DNA of 64,000 nucleotides from Youxingia wuxianensis (GCF_014385085.1 NZ_JACRTD010000009.1:47041-111040); one strand, 5' to 3'. Counted from the first letter of the stretch, positions 18,814 through 28,346 are shown. Notes: generated by a model not told the origin, from the sequence alone. Program-made: numbers and translations.

Positions 18814-19410
18814 TTAAAAGTGAAAGCCGGAATTTTTATAAAACCAGTCTTTCTGCTGCCGCAACGCGGCGTCCAGGCTGCAGTCCTCTTCCACGCTGTG
18901 GACAGCGTTAAACAGGATCACCCCGCCAATTAAGATATTCTCATCATCTGTAACAATATCGGCCCCAGGACAGGCCTTCTCCAGCGCGTTTTTCAGCGGC
19001 AGATCTTTTGTGTTGATCCTAAGCTGATTTTTGGGAAAAGGATATGCCTCTGCCAGCTTTGAAACCTTATTTACCAAATAAGTTTCATACTCGGCCGACT
19101 TGGAAAACTCTATTAATTTCATCCGGGCATTGGCAAAAATCTCCTTTAGATACTGCTCCCGCTGCAGATACATCTGTTTTCTCAGCGCGGTTGTTTCCTG
19201 GGAAATTTTTTTCGTATTCTGGGTTTTCATATCTTTCATCTGCTGCTGAATTTTTGTATATAATTCTCCCAGCAGTTTATTTTCTTCCGCTTCCAGTTCC
19301 TGATGTTTGATCTTTTTTACCTCGTCGAGGATTTCCTGCTGCTGCCGGGCGGCCTTTGCCATAATCGCCTCTTCAAACTGGAATACTTTGTCATCCGACG
19401 CCTGAGCCAT
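18814..19410 (-). CDS. atpE: V/A-type ATP synthase subunit E
   Basis: 198 residues. The N-terminal half is a charged coiled coil rich in Glu, Lys and Gln (about 15-110); the C-terminal half is the globular cap ending with the ILIGGVILFN pattern of E subunits. It forms the peripheral stalk together with the small G/H subunit encoded first in the operon. Confidence 0.9.
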   Translation of the reverse strand: MAQASDDKVFQFEEAIMAKAARQQQEILDEVKKIKHQELEAEENKLLGELYTKIQQQMKDMKTQNTKKISQETTALRKQMYLQREQYLKEIFANARMKLIEFSKSAEYETYLVNKVSKLAEAYPFPKNQLRINTKDLPLKNALEKACPGADIVTDDENILIGGVILFNAVHSVEEDCSLDAALRQQKDWFYKNSGFHF

Positions 19411-19424
19411 CCTCTCACCCCGCT

Positions 19425-19733
19425 TTACAATTTAATACCGATAGCTTCGCTTACATACCGCTCGATCATCTGGGACACATCCCCCGACCCATGGCGATCA
19501 GGAATTTCCACAATCAGCGGACGCTTTTGTTTGAGCTTATATTCATAAATCAGCTGGGGGCAGGTATTAATAAGCTTTTCTGTCATAAGCACAATGCCGA
19601 TCTGAGGGTTTTTCATCACCCGTTCCAGCGCCGAGCTCACTTCCTGGGCCGTATGGATAACCTCCCCCTCAATCCCGGCCAGACGCATCCCCATATGGGT
19701 GTCCACGTTGTCGCTTAAAGTATAGAACCGCAA
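19425..19733 (-). CDS. atpF: V/A-type ATP synthase subunit F
   Basis: 102 residues, a small Rossmann-like central-stalk subunit. The typical IGIVLMTEKLI and PLIVEIPDRHGSG segments are present. The start is TTG at 19733 with GGAGGGGG seven bases upstream. It contacts subunit D in the rotor. A 201-bp gap separates it from atpK. Confidence 0.9.
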   Translation of the reverse strand: MRFYTLSDNVDTHMGMRLAGIEGEVIHTAQEVSSALERVMKNPQIGIVLMTEKLINTCPQLIYEYKLKQKRPLIVEIPDRHGSGDVSQMIERYVSEAIGIKL

Positions 19734-19934
19734 AACCGCTCCCCCTCCTTTTTTTAGGTTTACCGCATTATTTGTTTTCCCCGGGCCGCCAAGGCATTAT
19801 CGGAACCAAAAAGCTGTCAGTGAAAACGCCCCGCGCAAGGCCCGCCGCCCCTGAAAGCCTCGCCTTTGGCCCAAAAGAGACCGTTTGTTCCTTTGTCCCT
19901 GGGGCCAAAGAACCGCCGGCGGGGGCTGCCCCGC
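19734..19934. other. GC-rich structured gap between atpK and atpF
   Basis: 201 bp inside the operon without a gene. It holds imperfect inverted repeats, for example TTTGGCCC and GGGGCCAAA at about 19865 and 19905, and CGCCGGCGGGG near the atpK end. It may be a degenerate relative of the three-armed elements, but the three-arm plan is not clear here. Confidence 0.4.
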
Positions 19935-20381
19935 CTAGAGTTTATTAATAATCAAAATAGAAATCAGCAACCCATACAGCGCTACGCCTTCGCCTAATAC
20001 TACGAAAATCAACGCCTTACCAAAGGCCTTGGGGTCTTCAGAAAACGCCCCGATTGCAGCGGGAGCGGTGGACGCAATGGCAATGCCGGCGCCCAGGCAG
20101 GACAGACCTACCGCTACAGCCGCCGCCATATAGCCGTTGCTGCCGGAAGAATCAGAGGCTGTCTGACTGGCTGGCGCGGCCTCCCCGGTCTGAGGCTCTT
20201 CCGATTGGGCGCTGACGCCCATAGCCAGCATCACAATCAACAAAACGGAAATCAGGAAAACTCCCGCGTTAAGCGCCACCCGTTTTCTGGGATTTGCCAT
20301 GGTATGCTCTTTTTTAAAAAAAGGTAAAAACATAATTACTCCAAGAAGGACAGCCGCCATAGGAATTAAAAACAACATCAT
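19935..20381 (-). CDS. atpK: V/A-type ATP synthase subunit K (membrane rotor ring)
   Basis: 148 residues. The ring-forming helical hairpin is the C-terminal half (about 84-148). It begins with a Gly/Ala-rich helix containing AIASTAPAAIGAFSEDP and ends with LGEGVALYG, in which E131 should be the ion-binding carboxylate. The N-terminal half has two further hydrophobic stretches and a Ser/Gln/Glu linker (SAQSEEPQTG), so the chain is longer than a minimal c subunit. The ATG at 20381 is chosen because GGAGG lies six bases upstream; the longer frame from 20402 would place that ribosome site inside the gene. H+ versus Na+ use is undetermined. Confidence 0.9.
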   Translation of the reverse strand: MMLFLIPMAAVLLGVIMFLPFFKKEHTMANPRKRVALNAGVFLISVLLIVMLAMGVSAQSEEPQTGEAAPASQTASDSSGSNGYMAAAVAVGLSCLGAGIAIASTAPAAIGAFSEDPKAFGKALIFVVLGEGVALYGLLISILIINKL

Positions 20382-20428
20382 CAATAACCTCCAATTATTC
20401 ATCCATCATTTATATCATCCGCTAAACT

Positions 20429-22399
20429 TTAAGCGCGGTTTTTAAAAGGGGTTACAGCAATGGGGGTAAAGGGTACGCCGTCCCCGTCGAAATACCGGCT
20501 GAACATCTCATAGAACTCCAAGCGAAGCACCTGGATGCCTACAATCAGTCCTTCCATTGCCATAACAAACAGATTGCCGATAATCATCACCAAAAGACTG
20601 CCTGCGGAGCCTACCATCTCCGAAAGGGTAAGCACTACCGCCATCATTCCCGCGTGGCTTAAGACAAATCCGCCCACCCGCAAAAAAGACATGGTGTTGG
20701 AAAAGAAGCTGAGCACCACCTCAAACAGCTCAAAGGCTCCTTCCGTCAGATAAGAGCCCATCCCATCCTTGGGTTTTGCTTCCCGCAGACGAAATCCCCG
20801 CGCCAGTTTTCCTACCGGCTCTTTAAACAAAATAATCGTCAGCGGGAGTACCAACAGGCAGATCACATAAGGGGCATGGAACAGGTTCACTCCCTTTAAC
20901 AAAAGCATTACTCCGCCTGCCAGCACAGAAGCATAGAATATAAATCCCGCTACTCCATTGGCGGAAAACAGCGCCCGTTCCAGATCTTTCTTGCGCAAAC
21001 CGATATAAATATCGACCAATATGGAGGAGCAGATAAGCACTACGCCTAAGGCGATAGACGCTACCAGCACCACGTTTGTCATCGCCGGATCCATCACCTC
21101 AATGGGTTTCCCCGGCAGCCCCAGCAGATTGGTATACAGCGGGTCCAACACATGCTCTAAACCAAACACCGATCCATACAGGGCGCCAAAAATACAAGAG
21201 AATATTCCAATGCGGTTAATTACCCTGGCAATATTCATCCGTTTCCATTTCCACACCAGCGCCCCGCCGATCACCAGCAGCAGCCCCTGGCCCAAATCAC
21301 CGAACATAATCCCGAACAGCAGGCAATAGGTAAAAGCCACATAGCCGGTAGGATCGATATCCGTGTAGGAAGGAAGGCCGTACATTTCCACAAACATCTC
21401 AAACGGTTTGGAAAACCAGCCGTTTTTCAGTTTGGTCGGCGTTTGCAGCCGTTTGTCCGAGTCATGGGGTTTTATTTCCGCCGCAACCCCGGGCAAAGCC
21501 TTAAATTCTTCCTGAAACGCTTTTTCCTTTTCCTGGGGAATAAAACCGGTAATATAAAAGTTCCCTCCTAAGGCCGCCGCATATTTGCGCAGGCCAAAGG
21601 AATCGTTTAAAAACTTCAGCGTGCTGTAAACCAGGCGAAACTCTTCCCGGTTTTGGCTCACAATTTCCTCCAGCCGGCTTTTTACTTGTTCCAGCTCCTG
21701 CCGGTTAGCCGCCAGTTCTTTTTCAATGGCGGCAAACGCCTCTTCCGGTTTTCCATGGACAAAATCCGGCACCCGGATACGCTCGTAATACAAGGAAGAG
21801 AACACATTGTCAATATCCGGCGCGTTTTCTTCCAAAGTAAAATAAGCCCCCCAATAATACTCCTTATCCTTATCAAAGGGCACAAAGACAAACATCCGGT
21901 CCTTGTAATAGTTCAGCTTTGGGTAGCTGTCCACCGGCAGCCGCCCGAATCGGATTTTAATATATTCACAGGAGAACAGCTCGTCGAAATCCACTTCCAG
22001 GGCGGCAATATGCTTTAACTGCACCAAAGCGTTTTCGTCCTGCTCGATCTCTCCCCTTAAAAAATTCCTTCGTTTATTTAAATAGGTAAGCTCATCGTTA
22101 AATTTGTTGTAAAAATCCTGATAATACTGCCGGCTGTACTGCCGGGCGTCTGTCTGGCCGGAAGCTTTGGGCGGCTCATATTGAAGCTTCATCCCCGCGT
22201 CCAGGCCAATTTCTGTAATCTTACTCAGCAAGCCGGAATACGGATTTTCGCCGCTAAGCGGCTCAAATCCTCGAGCGCCGGCATACTGAAGCGCCTGTTC
22301 CGGATGAAAATCCCCCTGCCGGTACAGCCGCATTAAAACATCGTCTAACACATCCATGCCGCCTGTCAGACTGACCAGCGACATTTTTGCAATCGACAT
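20429..22399 (-). CDS. atpI: V/A-type ATP synthase subunit I (membrane stator)
   Basis: 656 residues. The N-terminal half is soluble with long coiled-coil segments (about 80-110 and 220-260). The C-terminal half carries about seven membrane helices, starting after PSYTDIDPTG, and the conserved FGIMFGDLGQG and SFLRVGGFVLSHAGM segments that face the K ring. It forms the ion half-channels. The ATG at 22399 has AGGTGG six bases upstream and is preferred over an in-frame GTG three codons earlier. Three unusual hairpins lie just before the gene. Confidence 0.96.
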   Translation of the reverse strand: MSIAKMSLVSLTGGMDVLDDVLMRLYRQGDFHPEQALQYAGARGFEPLSGENPYSGLLSKITEIGLDAGMKLQYEPPKASGQTDARQYSRQYYQDFYNKFNDELTYLNKRRNFLRGEIEQDENALVQLKHIAALEVDFDELFSCEYIKIRFGRLPVDSYPKLNYYKDRMFVFVPFDKDKEYYWGAYFTLEENAPDIDNVFSSLYYERIRVPDFVHGKPEEAFAAIEKELAANRQELEQVKSRLEEIVSQNREEFRLVYSTLKFLNDSFGLRKYAAALGGNFYITGFIPQEKEKAFQEEFKALPGVAAEIKPHDSDKRLQTPTKLKNGWFSKPFEMFVEMYGLPSYTDIDPTGYVAFTYCLLFGIMFGDLGQGLLLVIGGALVWKWKRMNIARVINRIGIFSCIFGALYGSVFGLEHVLDPLYTNLLGLPGKPIEVMDPAMTNVVLVASIALGVVLICSSILVDIYIGLRKKDLERALFSANGVAGFIFYASVLAGGVMLLLKGVNLFHAPYVICLLVLPLTIILFKEPVGKLARGFRLREAKPKDGMGSYLTEGAFELFEVVLSFFSNTMSFLRVGGFVLSHAGMMAVVLTLSEMVGSAGSLLVMIIGNLFVMAMEGLIVGIQVLRLEFYEMFSRYFDGDGVPFTPIAVTPFKNRA

Positions 22400-22432
22400 G
22401 TTACCCACCTACACTTTCCTATTGAATTTTCC

Positions 22433-22546
22433 TCTCTGTTTTCCCCTCATCCCCATGAGAGAAAACAAAGAACCCAGGAAGCTTTTCATCCCCATGAAAT
22501 CTTCCTAAACTATACGGCGGTTTTTCGTCCCCACGAAAAACCGGCC
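22433..22546 (-). promoter_or_regulatory. three hairpins with identical GGGGA loops upstream of atpI
   Basis: In the atpC-atpI gap, read along the minus-strand mRNA, three stem-loops each present the loop core (C/A)TGGGGA(T/C). Their stems are GGTTTTTCG/CGAAAAACC (about 22518-22542), GGAAG..TTTCAT/ATGAAAA..CTTCC (about 22477-22508) and GTTTTC..CTCAT/ATGAG..GAAAAC (about 22439-22466). Stem sequences differ while the loop is kept, which suggests the loop is what is recognised. The role is unknown. Confidence 0.55.
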
Positions 22547-22579
22547 GGCCGCCGAAAAGCGCCCCCGCTCTCACTGCGG

Positions 22580-23623
22580 TCAATAAATATACAGCATCCG
22601 GGAAATCTCTTCCGGGGCCAGCTGATAGCGGACCCCTTCGATAATACGGATGATGTTTTCCACCTCCACACTGCACATTAGCATAAAACTTACAAATACT
22701 ACCTGGGGGTTTTGAGAAAAACGCAAATATTTTTTGCTGCATTCATACCGGACGGCATGGACAGCATTTTCGATAAATTCGGTCTTAGGATGGATCTGTT
22801 TGCCGTATGCCGTCTGGGACATAAGCTGTAAAAACTCCCCCTCGTCCCTGGCGTGGATCAGTTGAGAGAGTGTTTTCTTTTTTATCTTGCCTTCAAAGGG
22901 AAGCATCAACTTTTCTATCTTTGAAGGGGACATCTGGAAAAAGGTTTTCGCCCGGTAGATAGAAGTAATGTTCAGCAGCTCCGCCTGCCGGTTAATAATC
23001 TCGGTCAGCTGCCGGCGGGTGGTAAAATAGGTGTTCTTTTTGATCCAGTCCAGCATGGTCTGAAAATAATAGGTGCGCAGCGCCACTTCATAGGAGGTGT
23101 AATCAATCTGCCCATTGACAGTTTTCAGCATCCGGCAGCGCTGGATCACCTTTGCGTAAGGCGTTGTAGAGAGAGCCTGGATCAGATCGTCAATGGTTCT
23201 CACCGCCGCTAAAGAAAACAGATTAAAGGACGTATACGGCCCGATAAACGACGGGACATTGACAACAAATTCCTCCGAGCGTCCAGAAATCAGATACCGC
23301 AGGCAGGAGAGGATAACATCAATCTCATCGTCCATAATAACAAAGTTATAAATACTGTTCTTTGTGCGCTCATATTTCATCAGCCGGGTATACTGGTAAA
23401 ACTCCTCTTTTCGCACCAGGTTTTCCAGCTGGCCCCGGTGGACCTGGGAGTCCTTCAGCCATTCCATTTCCGCTCCGTAGGGGGTTTCATCCCGCAGGTA
23501 AGCGGAGATTTCCTGGACGGTATGTTTGTGGATAAGCTCCTCATATTGGGAAGGGGTGAGCATCTTTCCATACATCGCCCGGACCTTGGTCATGATCGCA
23601 TTGTCATATTTTGTGAACATCAT
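22580..23623 (-). CDS. atpC: V/A-type ATP synthase subunit C (AC39 family)
   Basis: 347 residues, the funnel-shaped subunit linking the central stalk to the membrane ring. The all-helical AC39 pattern is visible with internal repeats (TKVRAMYGKMLTPSQYEELI, YKTV-like helices, LIHARDEGEFLQLMSQT). The preferred start is the ATG at 23623 with GGGTGA upstream. A GTG at 23632 that overlaps the previous stop as GTGA is an alternative. It is placed before atpI, whereas in many Firmicutes it lies between E and F. Confidence 0.88.
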   Translation of the reverse strand: MMFTKYDNAIMTKVRAMYGKMLTPSQYEELIHKHTVQEISAYLRDETPYGAEMEWLKDSQVHRGQLENLVRKEEFYQYTRLMKYERTKNSIYNFVIMDDEIDVILSCLRYLISGRSEEFVVNVPSFIGPYTSFNLFSLAAVRTIDDLIQALSTTPYAKVIQRCRMLKTVNGQIDYTSYEVALRTYYFQTMLDWIKKNTYFTTRRQLTEIINRQAELLNITSIYRAKTFFQMSPSKIEKLMLPFEGKIKKKTLSQLIHARDEGEFLQLMSQTAYGKQIHPKTEFIENAVHAVRYECSKKYLRFSQNPQVVFVSFMLMCSVEVENIIRIIEGVRYQLAPEEISRMLYIY

Positions 23624-23628
23624 ACCGC

Positions 23629-23940
23629 TCACCCGTCAATACAGCGCCGGACAATTTCATCCACCCATCTGTCCTTGTTGGCCTCATAGGTTTCTTTAAG
23701 CTGGGCAAGCTGAGCGTCGCATTGCTTTTTAACCTGGGTGATTTGTTCGGTTTTTTCCTGCTCCATCTGGCTGCGCATCATCTCCAGCCGGGACGTGGCC
23801 TTTTTATTGTACTGGACCGCGATGGCATATTTGTGGTCGGACAGATGGTCCAGTTCCTCCTGGCGCTGCTGTTTGGCCTGCTGCACCAGATCCCGCGCTT
23901 TTTTGTCGCATTCCACCAGCATTTGAATCACTCGTTCCAC
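23629..23940 (-). CDS. V/A-type ATP synthase small stalk subunit (G/H-like)
   Basis: 103 residues, almost entirely a charged coiled coil (about 5-95) rich in Gln, Glu and Lys, as expected for the partner of subunit E in the peripheral stalk. It is the first gene of the operon. The likely start is GTG at 23938-23940, nine bases after GGAGG. Between ribosome site and start lies an ATG immediately followed by TAA (23941-23946). The identification rests on position and composition more than on specific motifs. Confidence 0.75.
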   Translation of the reverse strand: MERVIQMLVECDKKARDLVQQAKQQRQEELDHLSDHKYAIAVQYNKKATSRLEMMRSQMEQEKTEQITQVKKQCDAQLAQLKETYEANKDRWVDEIVRRCIDG

Positions 23941-24049
23941 TTACATATTCCTCCCTTGCCGCTTAAAAATTCTTTCAAAGAAAGGACGTTTTCCCCTCTG
24001 GGAGCCAGTCATATTTCATACACGGATTGACCCATTTTTAACAAATAAA

Positions 24050-24078
24050 ATATTAGCCTCATTTTTCCATGATTTCAA
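24050..24078 (-). promoter_or_regulatory. SigA-type promoter of the V/A-ATPase operon
   Basis: Minus strand TTGAAA, 17 bp, TAATAT. It would give a leader of about 100 nt before the first gene. A weaker alternative (TTGTTA, 18 bp, TATGAA) lies closer to the gene. Confidence 0.5.
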
Positions 24079-24272
24079 GCAAATTTCAGACTTATTTTTC
24101 TTTTTTCCGCTTTCCTGTAACCACTGACGATTTTATCCTGTTTTTTTTTCAATTTTAGTGCATTATTACCGCAGTATATCTCCATTTTCCTGGATTTTCC
24201 TAGTATTTGCTTCCCTCTCCTGCCAAATGCTTTTGTTTCCTTCAAGTTCTGCCCCCATGGTCCATACCATGC

Positions 24273-24306
24273 AAAAAACCTCCCTCCTGCCTGGCAGGAG
24301 GGAGGT
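24273..24306 (-). terminator. terminator of the secreted-protein gene
   Basis: AACCTCCCTCCTGCC pairs with its complement almost without a loop and is followed on the minus strand by TTTTTT. It lies 10 bp after the stop of the gene ending at 24316. Confidence 0.9.
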
Positions 24307-24315
24307 TCTCATGTT

Positions 24316-25164
24316 TTAATCGTTATTGTCCGCTTTCGGCAGGGCGTAGGAACCGTCGTACAGATAGATGTTATCCCATTCGACTGTATATTCCTTCCCA
24401 TAGTTATAGGCGTTTACCGCAATCGCCTGAGGATAAACGTCGGTGGTATCCAGGGTGCAGTTGCCGATCTTTTTGTTGCCGATCCAGTAGGTGATCACGC
24501 CTTTGTTGCACTTGATCATGACTGTTACCCAGCCTTCCTCCACATACAGCTCTTCCAGCTCGTTGTCTTTGTTCAGGAAGCTGTCGCCGGTATTCCAGCC
24601 TCTGGCTCCTTTGCCCTTGGGATTATAATATCTCCAAATGGGGGAGTTGTCGCCGTTTTTATGCAGGGAAAGGGTGGGGCAGATTTCAATCGGATTTCCT
24701 TCGCCGTCCTTTAAGTAAACGCTCAGCTGGGTTCTGCGCTGATCACTGCCGGAGAAGTACGCCTGGCCTACATACAATTTTCCTGTAACCGTCCAGGTGT
24801 TTTTAGACGAGGTTTCCACGGGAAGTTTCTTTCCCTGGACCATATAGTAATCACTTTTGCGGTCGGCCGGCCGGTTCTGATAAAATCCGCCGCTTCCCAC
24901 AGTAAGGCGCAGAGTTTTTACTTTTCCGTCGTTATCCACTTCGTCATAGTTGCCTTTGGAGTCCTTCACCAGTTTGGTGGAACGGGCGTTTCCTCTGGCT
25001 ACATCAAATTCTTCCGGCTCGTACCGGTCGGTAACCCACCGTTTATCCACCGTAGCTTTGTTAAAGCCGTCCCCGTCCAAAATCGCAACGGCAGCCGGAG
25101 CCAGCATCCCGGTTGTCATGGCAAGGATCAGGGCCAGGCATAATAGAAATCTAACTTTTTTCAT
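24316..25164 (-). CDS. secreted protein of unknown function, possible LamG/concanavalin-like fold
   Basis: 282 residues with a Sec signal peptide (MKKVRFLLCLALILAMTTGM, cleavage probably after AVA near residue 28). The mature part is rich in aromatic and polar residues with alternating strand-like segments, and ends VEWDNIYLYDG followed by an acidic tail. This resembles the jelly-roll of carbohydrate-binding or LamG-like domains, but no motif proves it and no catalytic residues are evident. The ATG at 25164 has GGGAGGAAG upstream. It is a single-gene unit with its own promoter (25209-25237) and terminator. A cell-wall or glycan-binding role is only a guess. Confidence 0.7.
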   Translation of the reverse strand: MKKVRFLLCLALILAMTTGMLAPAAVAILDGDGFNKATVDKRWVTDRYEPEEFDVARGNARSTKLVKDSKGNYDEVDNDGKVKTLRLTVGSGGFYQNRPADRKSDYYMVQGKKLPVETSSKNTWTVTGKLYVGQAYFSGSDQRRTQLSVYLKDGEGNPIEICPTLSLHKNGDNSPIWRYYNPKGKGARGWNTGDSFLNKDNELEELYVEEGWVTVMIKCNKGVITYWIGNKKIGNCTLDTTDVYPQAIAVNAYNYGKEYTVEWDNIYLYDGSYALPKADNND

Positions 25165-25208
25165 CGGTTCTTCCTCCCTCAAATCGGTAATCAGCGTATA
25201 TATATTAT

Positions 25209-25237
25209 ATTATAGTATGTTTATTTTCAAAAATCAA
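25209..25237 (-). promoter_or_regulatory. SigA-type promoter of the secreted-protein gene
   Basis: Minus strand TTGATT, 17 bp, TATAAT, in a very AT-rich stretch. Confidence 0.65.
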
Positions 25238-25303
25238 CCAAATATGGCAAAAAATATACAAAATGTATAGTTTTTTATCCGGAAATTTTTGGAAAACAGG
25301 CCC

Positions 25304-25332
25304 AAAAAAAGCCCGGCGCGCCGGGCTTTTTT
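25304..25332. terminator. terminator after secA
   Basis: AAAAAAAGCCCGGCGC pairs with GCGCCGGGCTTTTTT, a near-perfect palindrome flanked by A- and T-runs. It lies just downstream of the secA stop. Confidence 0.9.
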
Positions 25333-25355
25333 GTTTTTGCTGTTAAAGGGGACTT

Positions 25356-28085
25356 TTATGCCCCGCAGCACTTTTTATATTTTTTCCCGCTGCCGCAGGG
25401 ACAGGGATCGTTTCTTCCCACCTTTTGCACATGACGGGGCTTGTTTTGCACCGTACCATCGCTGCCATAGCCTTCCTGCGAGGGTTTGGCCACCTGTTCC
25501 CGCCGGGGCTCCTCATTGGTGCGCACCTGAATGGTGTACAGCAGCCGCACCGTATCCTCCCGGATGCTGTCGATCATCGCATCAAACATGTCGAAGCCTT
25601 CCAGCCGATATTCCACCACCGGATCCTTCTGGGCGTATCCGCGCAGATACATTCCCCGCTTGAGCTCTTCCATATCGTCGATGTGCTGCATCCACTTGGT
25701 ATCTACAATCTTCAGCAGAACTACCCGCTCAATTTCACGCATCCGCTGGGGAGTAAATTCTTTCTCCCGGCGGGCATAAATCTCATCCGCCCGCTGGGTC
25801 AGCTGATCCCGGATCTGTTCTTTTGTCGTCTCCGCCAGCTGCTGGGTTGTATAGCGGAAGTCGTCCTTGGTGGTCAGCCAGCCTAAGAAGTAATCCCGCA
25901 GCCCTTCCAAATTCCAGTTGTCATGGACCTCGTCGTCCACCAGGTACTGCCGTACCCGGGCGTCGATATTTTCATGGATCATATTTTTAATGATCCCGCT
26001 GATGTCCTCTCCATCCAGCACCTTGGCTCTCTGGGAATAGATCAGCTCCCTTTGACGGTTCATTACATCGTCAAACTGCAGCACATTTTTCCGGATACCA
26101 AAGTTTCTGGCCTCCACTCTGCTCTGGGCGCTTTCAATGGAGTTGGAGAGGATCTTCGCCTCAATGGGCATATCCTCGTCGGCTTTGATCATATCCATCA
26201 CGCTCTGGATCCGCTCGCCGCCAAACAGCCGCATCAGATCGTCCTCCAAAGACATGAAGAACCTGGTTTCCCCCGGGTCCCCCTGACGGCCGGACCGTCC
26301 TCTGAGCTGATTGTCGATACGCCGGCTCTCATGGCGCTCGGTGCCGATAATAAACAGGCCCCCGGCTTCTTTGACCTTTTGGGCCTCCGCTGAAATTTGC
26401 TCTTTGTATTTTTGCAGCAGGGAAGTATACTCTTTTCTCGCCTGGATAATTTCCTCATTATCCGTATCCGCGAAACCGGTAGCTTCGTTAATAATATCGT
26501 CCTCATATCCCGCCTTGCGCATATCCGCTTTGGCCAGATACTCGGCGTTTCCTCCCAGCACAATGTCCGTTCCGCGCCCAGCCATGTTGGTAGCGATGGT
26601 CACCGCGCCGTATTTGCCGGCCTGGGCGACAATCTCCGCTTCTTTTTCATGGTATTTGGCGTTGAGCACCTCATGTTTGATCCCTTTGCGTTTGAGCATT
26701 TGGCTGAGCAGTTCGGATTTTTCAATGGAAATCGTACCCACCAGCACCGGCTGCCCTTTTTCATGACACTGGGCAATATTATCAATTACCGCGTTAAACT
26801 TGGCTTTCTCTGTTTTATAAACAACATCCGCATGGTCGTCCCGGCAGATGGGCTTGTTGGTGGGGATTTCCACCACGTCCAGCTTATAAATTTCCATAAA
26901 CTCATCCGCTTCGGTCAGCGCCGTACCGGTCATGCCGGCCAGCTTCTCATACATGCGGAAAAAGTTCTGGAAGGTGATGGTGGCAAGGGTTTTGCTTTCC
27001 CGCTCCACCTGAACGCCTTCCTTGGCTTCAATGGCCTGGTGAAGTCCTTCGTTATACCGCCTCCCCAGCATCAGACGCCCGGTAAACTCATCTACAATGA
27101 TAACCTCGCCGTCTTTAACCACATAGTCCACATCCCGGGCCATCACCCCGTTGGCCTTGATCGCCTGATTGATATGGTGCTGGATGCTCATATTGTCCCC
27201 GTCGGTAAGATTTTCAATGCCGAAATACTCTTCGGTCTTGCGCACCCCCCGGGGAGTCAGCGTAGCGGTTTTGGCTTTTTCGTCCACAATATAATCCGCG
27301 TCGATATCGTCGTTGTCCTGCTTGTTGTCCACTTCCGCGGTGCGGTAGCATTTGAGGGATTTCGCCAATTTATCCGCCCGCATATACATATCGGTGGATT
27401 TGTCTCCGGCCCCGGAAATAATCAGCGGGGTCCTGGCCTCATCAATCAAAATGGAGTCCACTTCGTCCACAATGGCGTAGTGGTGTCCCCGCTGGACCAT
27501 GTCCTGTTTATAGATCACCATGTTATCCCGCAGGTAATCAAATCCAAACTCATTGTTGGTGCCGTAGGTGATGTCGCACCCATAGGCTTCTCTTCTCTGG
27601 GAGTTGGTCAGCCCATGGACAATCAGCCCTACCGACAGTCCCATAAAACGGTATACCTTGCCCATCCATTCGCTGTCGCGCTTGGCAAGGTAATCATTGA
27701 CGGTAACAATATGCACGCCTTTGCCGGTCAGAGCGTTTAAATAAGCGGACAGGGTGGCCACCAAAGTTTTTCCTTCACCGGTGCGCATCTCAGAAATCCG
27801 CCCCTGGTGCAAAACAATTCCCCCGATGATCTGTACGGGGAAATGGCGCATGCCAAGCACCCGGTCGGCCGCCTCCCGGCAGGCCGCGAAGGCGTCCGGC
27901 AAAATATCATCCAAGGTTTCTCCCGCGCCCAGCCGTTCTTTCAAAGCGGGAGTCACCGCTTTGAGCTGCTCATCGGACATGGCCCGGTATTTATCTTCCA
28001 AATCCAGAACCTGTTTCTGAATGGGATAAATCCGTTTTAATTCCCTTTCGGAATAGGTTCCGAAAATTTTACTCATAATTCCCAT
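25356..28085 (-). CDS. secA: preprotein translocase ATPase SecA
   Basis: 909 residues, full length. The DEAD motor shows Walker A GEGKT (103-107), [20 protein letters not shown], the preprotein-binding insert, NBD2 with NMAGRGTDI and [11 protein letters not shown], the helical wing/scaffold region, and a C-terminal SEC-C zinc motif ([13 protein letters not shown]) that contacts SecB or ribosomes/lipid. It drives protein export through SecYEG. AAGAGGTG lies eight bases before the ATG. It is a single-gene unit with its own promoter and terminator. Confidence 0.98.
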   Translation of the reverse strand: MGIMSKIFGTYSERELKRIYPIQKQVLDLEDKYRAMSDEQLKAVTPALKERLGAGETLDDILPDAFAACREAADRVLGMRHFPVQIIGGIVLHQGRISEMRTGEGKTLVATLSAYLNALTGKGVHIVTVNDYLAKRDSEWMGKVYRFMGLSVGLIVHGLTNSQRREAYGCDITYGTNNEFGFDYLRDNMVIYKQDMVQRGHHYAIVDEVDSILIDEARTPLIISGAGDKSTDMYMRADKLAKSLKCYRTAEVDNKQDNDDIDADYIVDEKAKTATLTPRGVRKTEEYFGIENLTDGDNMSIQHHINQAIKANGVMARDVDYVVKDGEVIIVDEFTGRLMLGRRYNEGLHQAIEAKEGVQVERESKTLATITFQNFFRMYEKLAGMTGTALTEADEFMEIYKLDVVEIPTNKPICRDDHADVVYKTEKAKFNAVIDNIAQCHEKGQPVLVGTISIEKSELLSQMLKRKGIKHEVLNAKYHEKEAEIVAQAGKYGAVTIATNMAGRGTDIVLGGNAEYLAKADMRKAGYEDDIINEATGFADTDNEEIIQARKEYTSLLQKYKEQISAEAQKVKEAGGLFIIGTERHESRRIDNQLRGRSGRQGDPGETRFFMSLEDDLMRLFGGERIQSVMDMIKADEDMPIEAKILSNSIESAQSRVEARNFGIRKNVLQFDDVMNRQRELIYSQRAKVLDGEDISGIIKNMIHENIDARVRQYLVDDEVHDNWNLEGLRDYFLGWLTTKDDFRYTTQQLAETTKEQIRDQLTQRADEIYARREKEFTPQRMREIERVVLLKIVDTKWMQHIDDMEELKRGMYLRGYAQKDPVVEYRLEGFDMFDAMIDSIREDTVRLLYTIQVRTNEEPRREQVAKPSQEGYGSDGTVQNKPRHVQKVGRNDPCPCGSGKKYKKCCGA

Positions 28086-28158
28086 ATTTATTTCACCTCT
28101 TAATATCTTCCTATAGCAGAGTTCATTTACTTAAAACAGGCAATAGTATAACGGAATA

Positions 28159-28187
28159 ATTGTACTCTCAGGGGCAGTCAATGTCAA
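28159..28187 (-). promoter_or_regulatory. SigA-type promoter of secA
   Basis: Minus strand TTGACA, 17 bp, TACAAT, about 73 bp upstream of the secA start. Confidence 0.7.
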
Positions 28188-28317
28188 TCTTTTCCTAAAA
28201 CCGCTCCAAATGACTAAAAAATCCCCGAAGGGATACTATATGTTATTATACACATTTTTCCCATAAAAAACATGCAAAAATTGTTGTTTAAACTTTAACA
28301 AATGCTGAATACCCCTC

Positions 28318-28346
28318 TTGATAAACCCCGGACATGCAAGTATAAT
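28318..28346 (+). promoter_or_regulatory. SigA-type promoter of the GGGtGRT operon
   Basis: TTGATA, 17 bp, TATAAT, 45 bp upstream of the first start codon. Confidence 0.75.

Larger units (their letters stand above)
23941..24315. other. intergenic region upstream of the V/A-ATPase operon
   Basis: 375 bp. It contains the operon promoter (24050-24078), a long untranslated leader, and at the far end the terminator of the next gene (24273-24306). The rest is AT-rich with poly-T runs and shows no gene. Confidence 0.6.

Noticed and set aside
26397..27740. 447-codon antisense frame over secA
   Set aside because: Long only because of the codon use of secA on the other strand; no ribosome site, and secA is certain.
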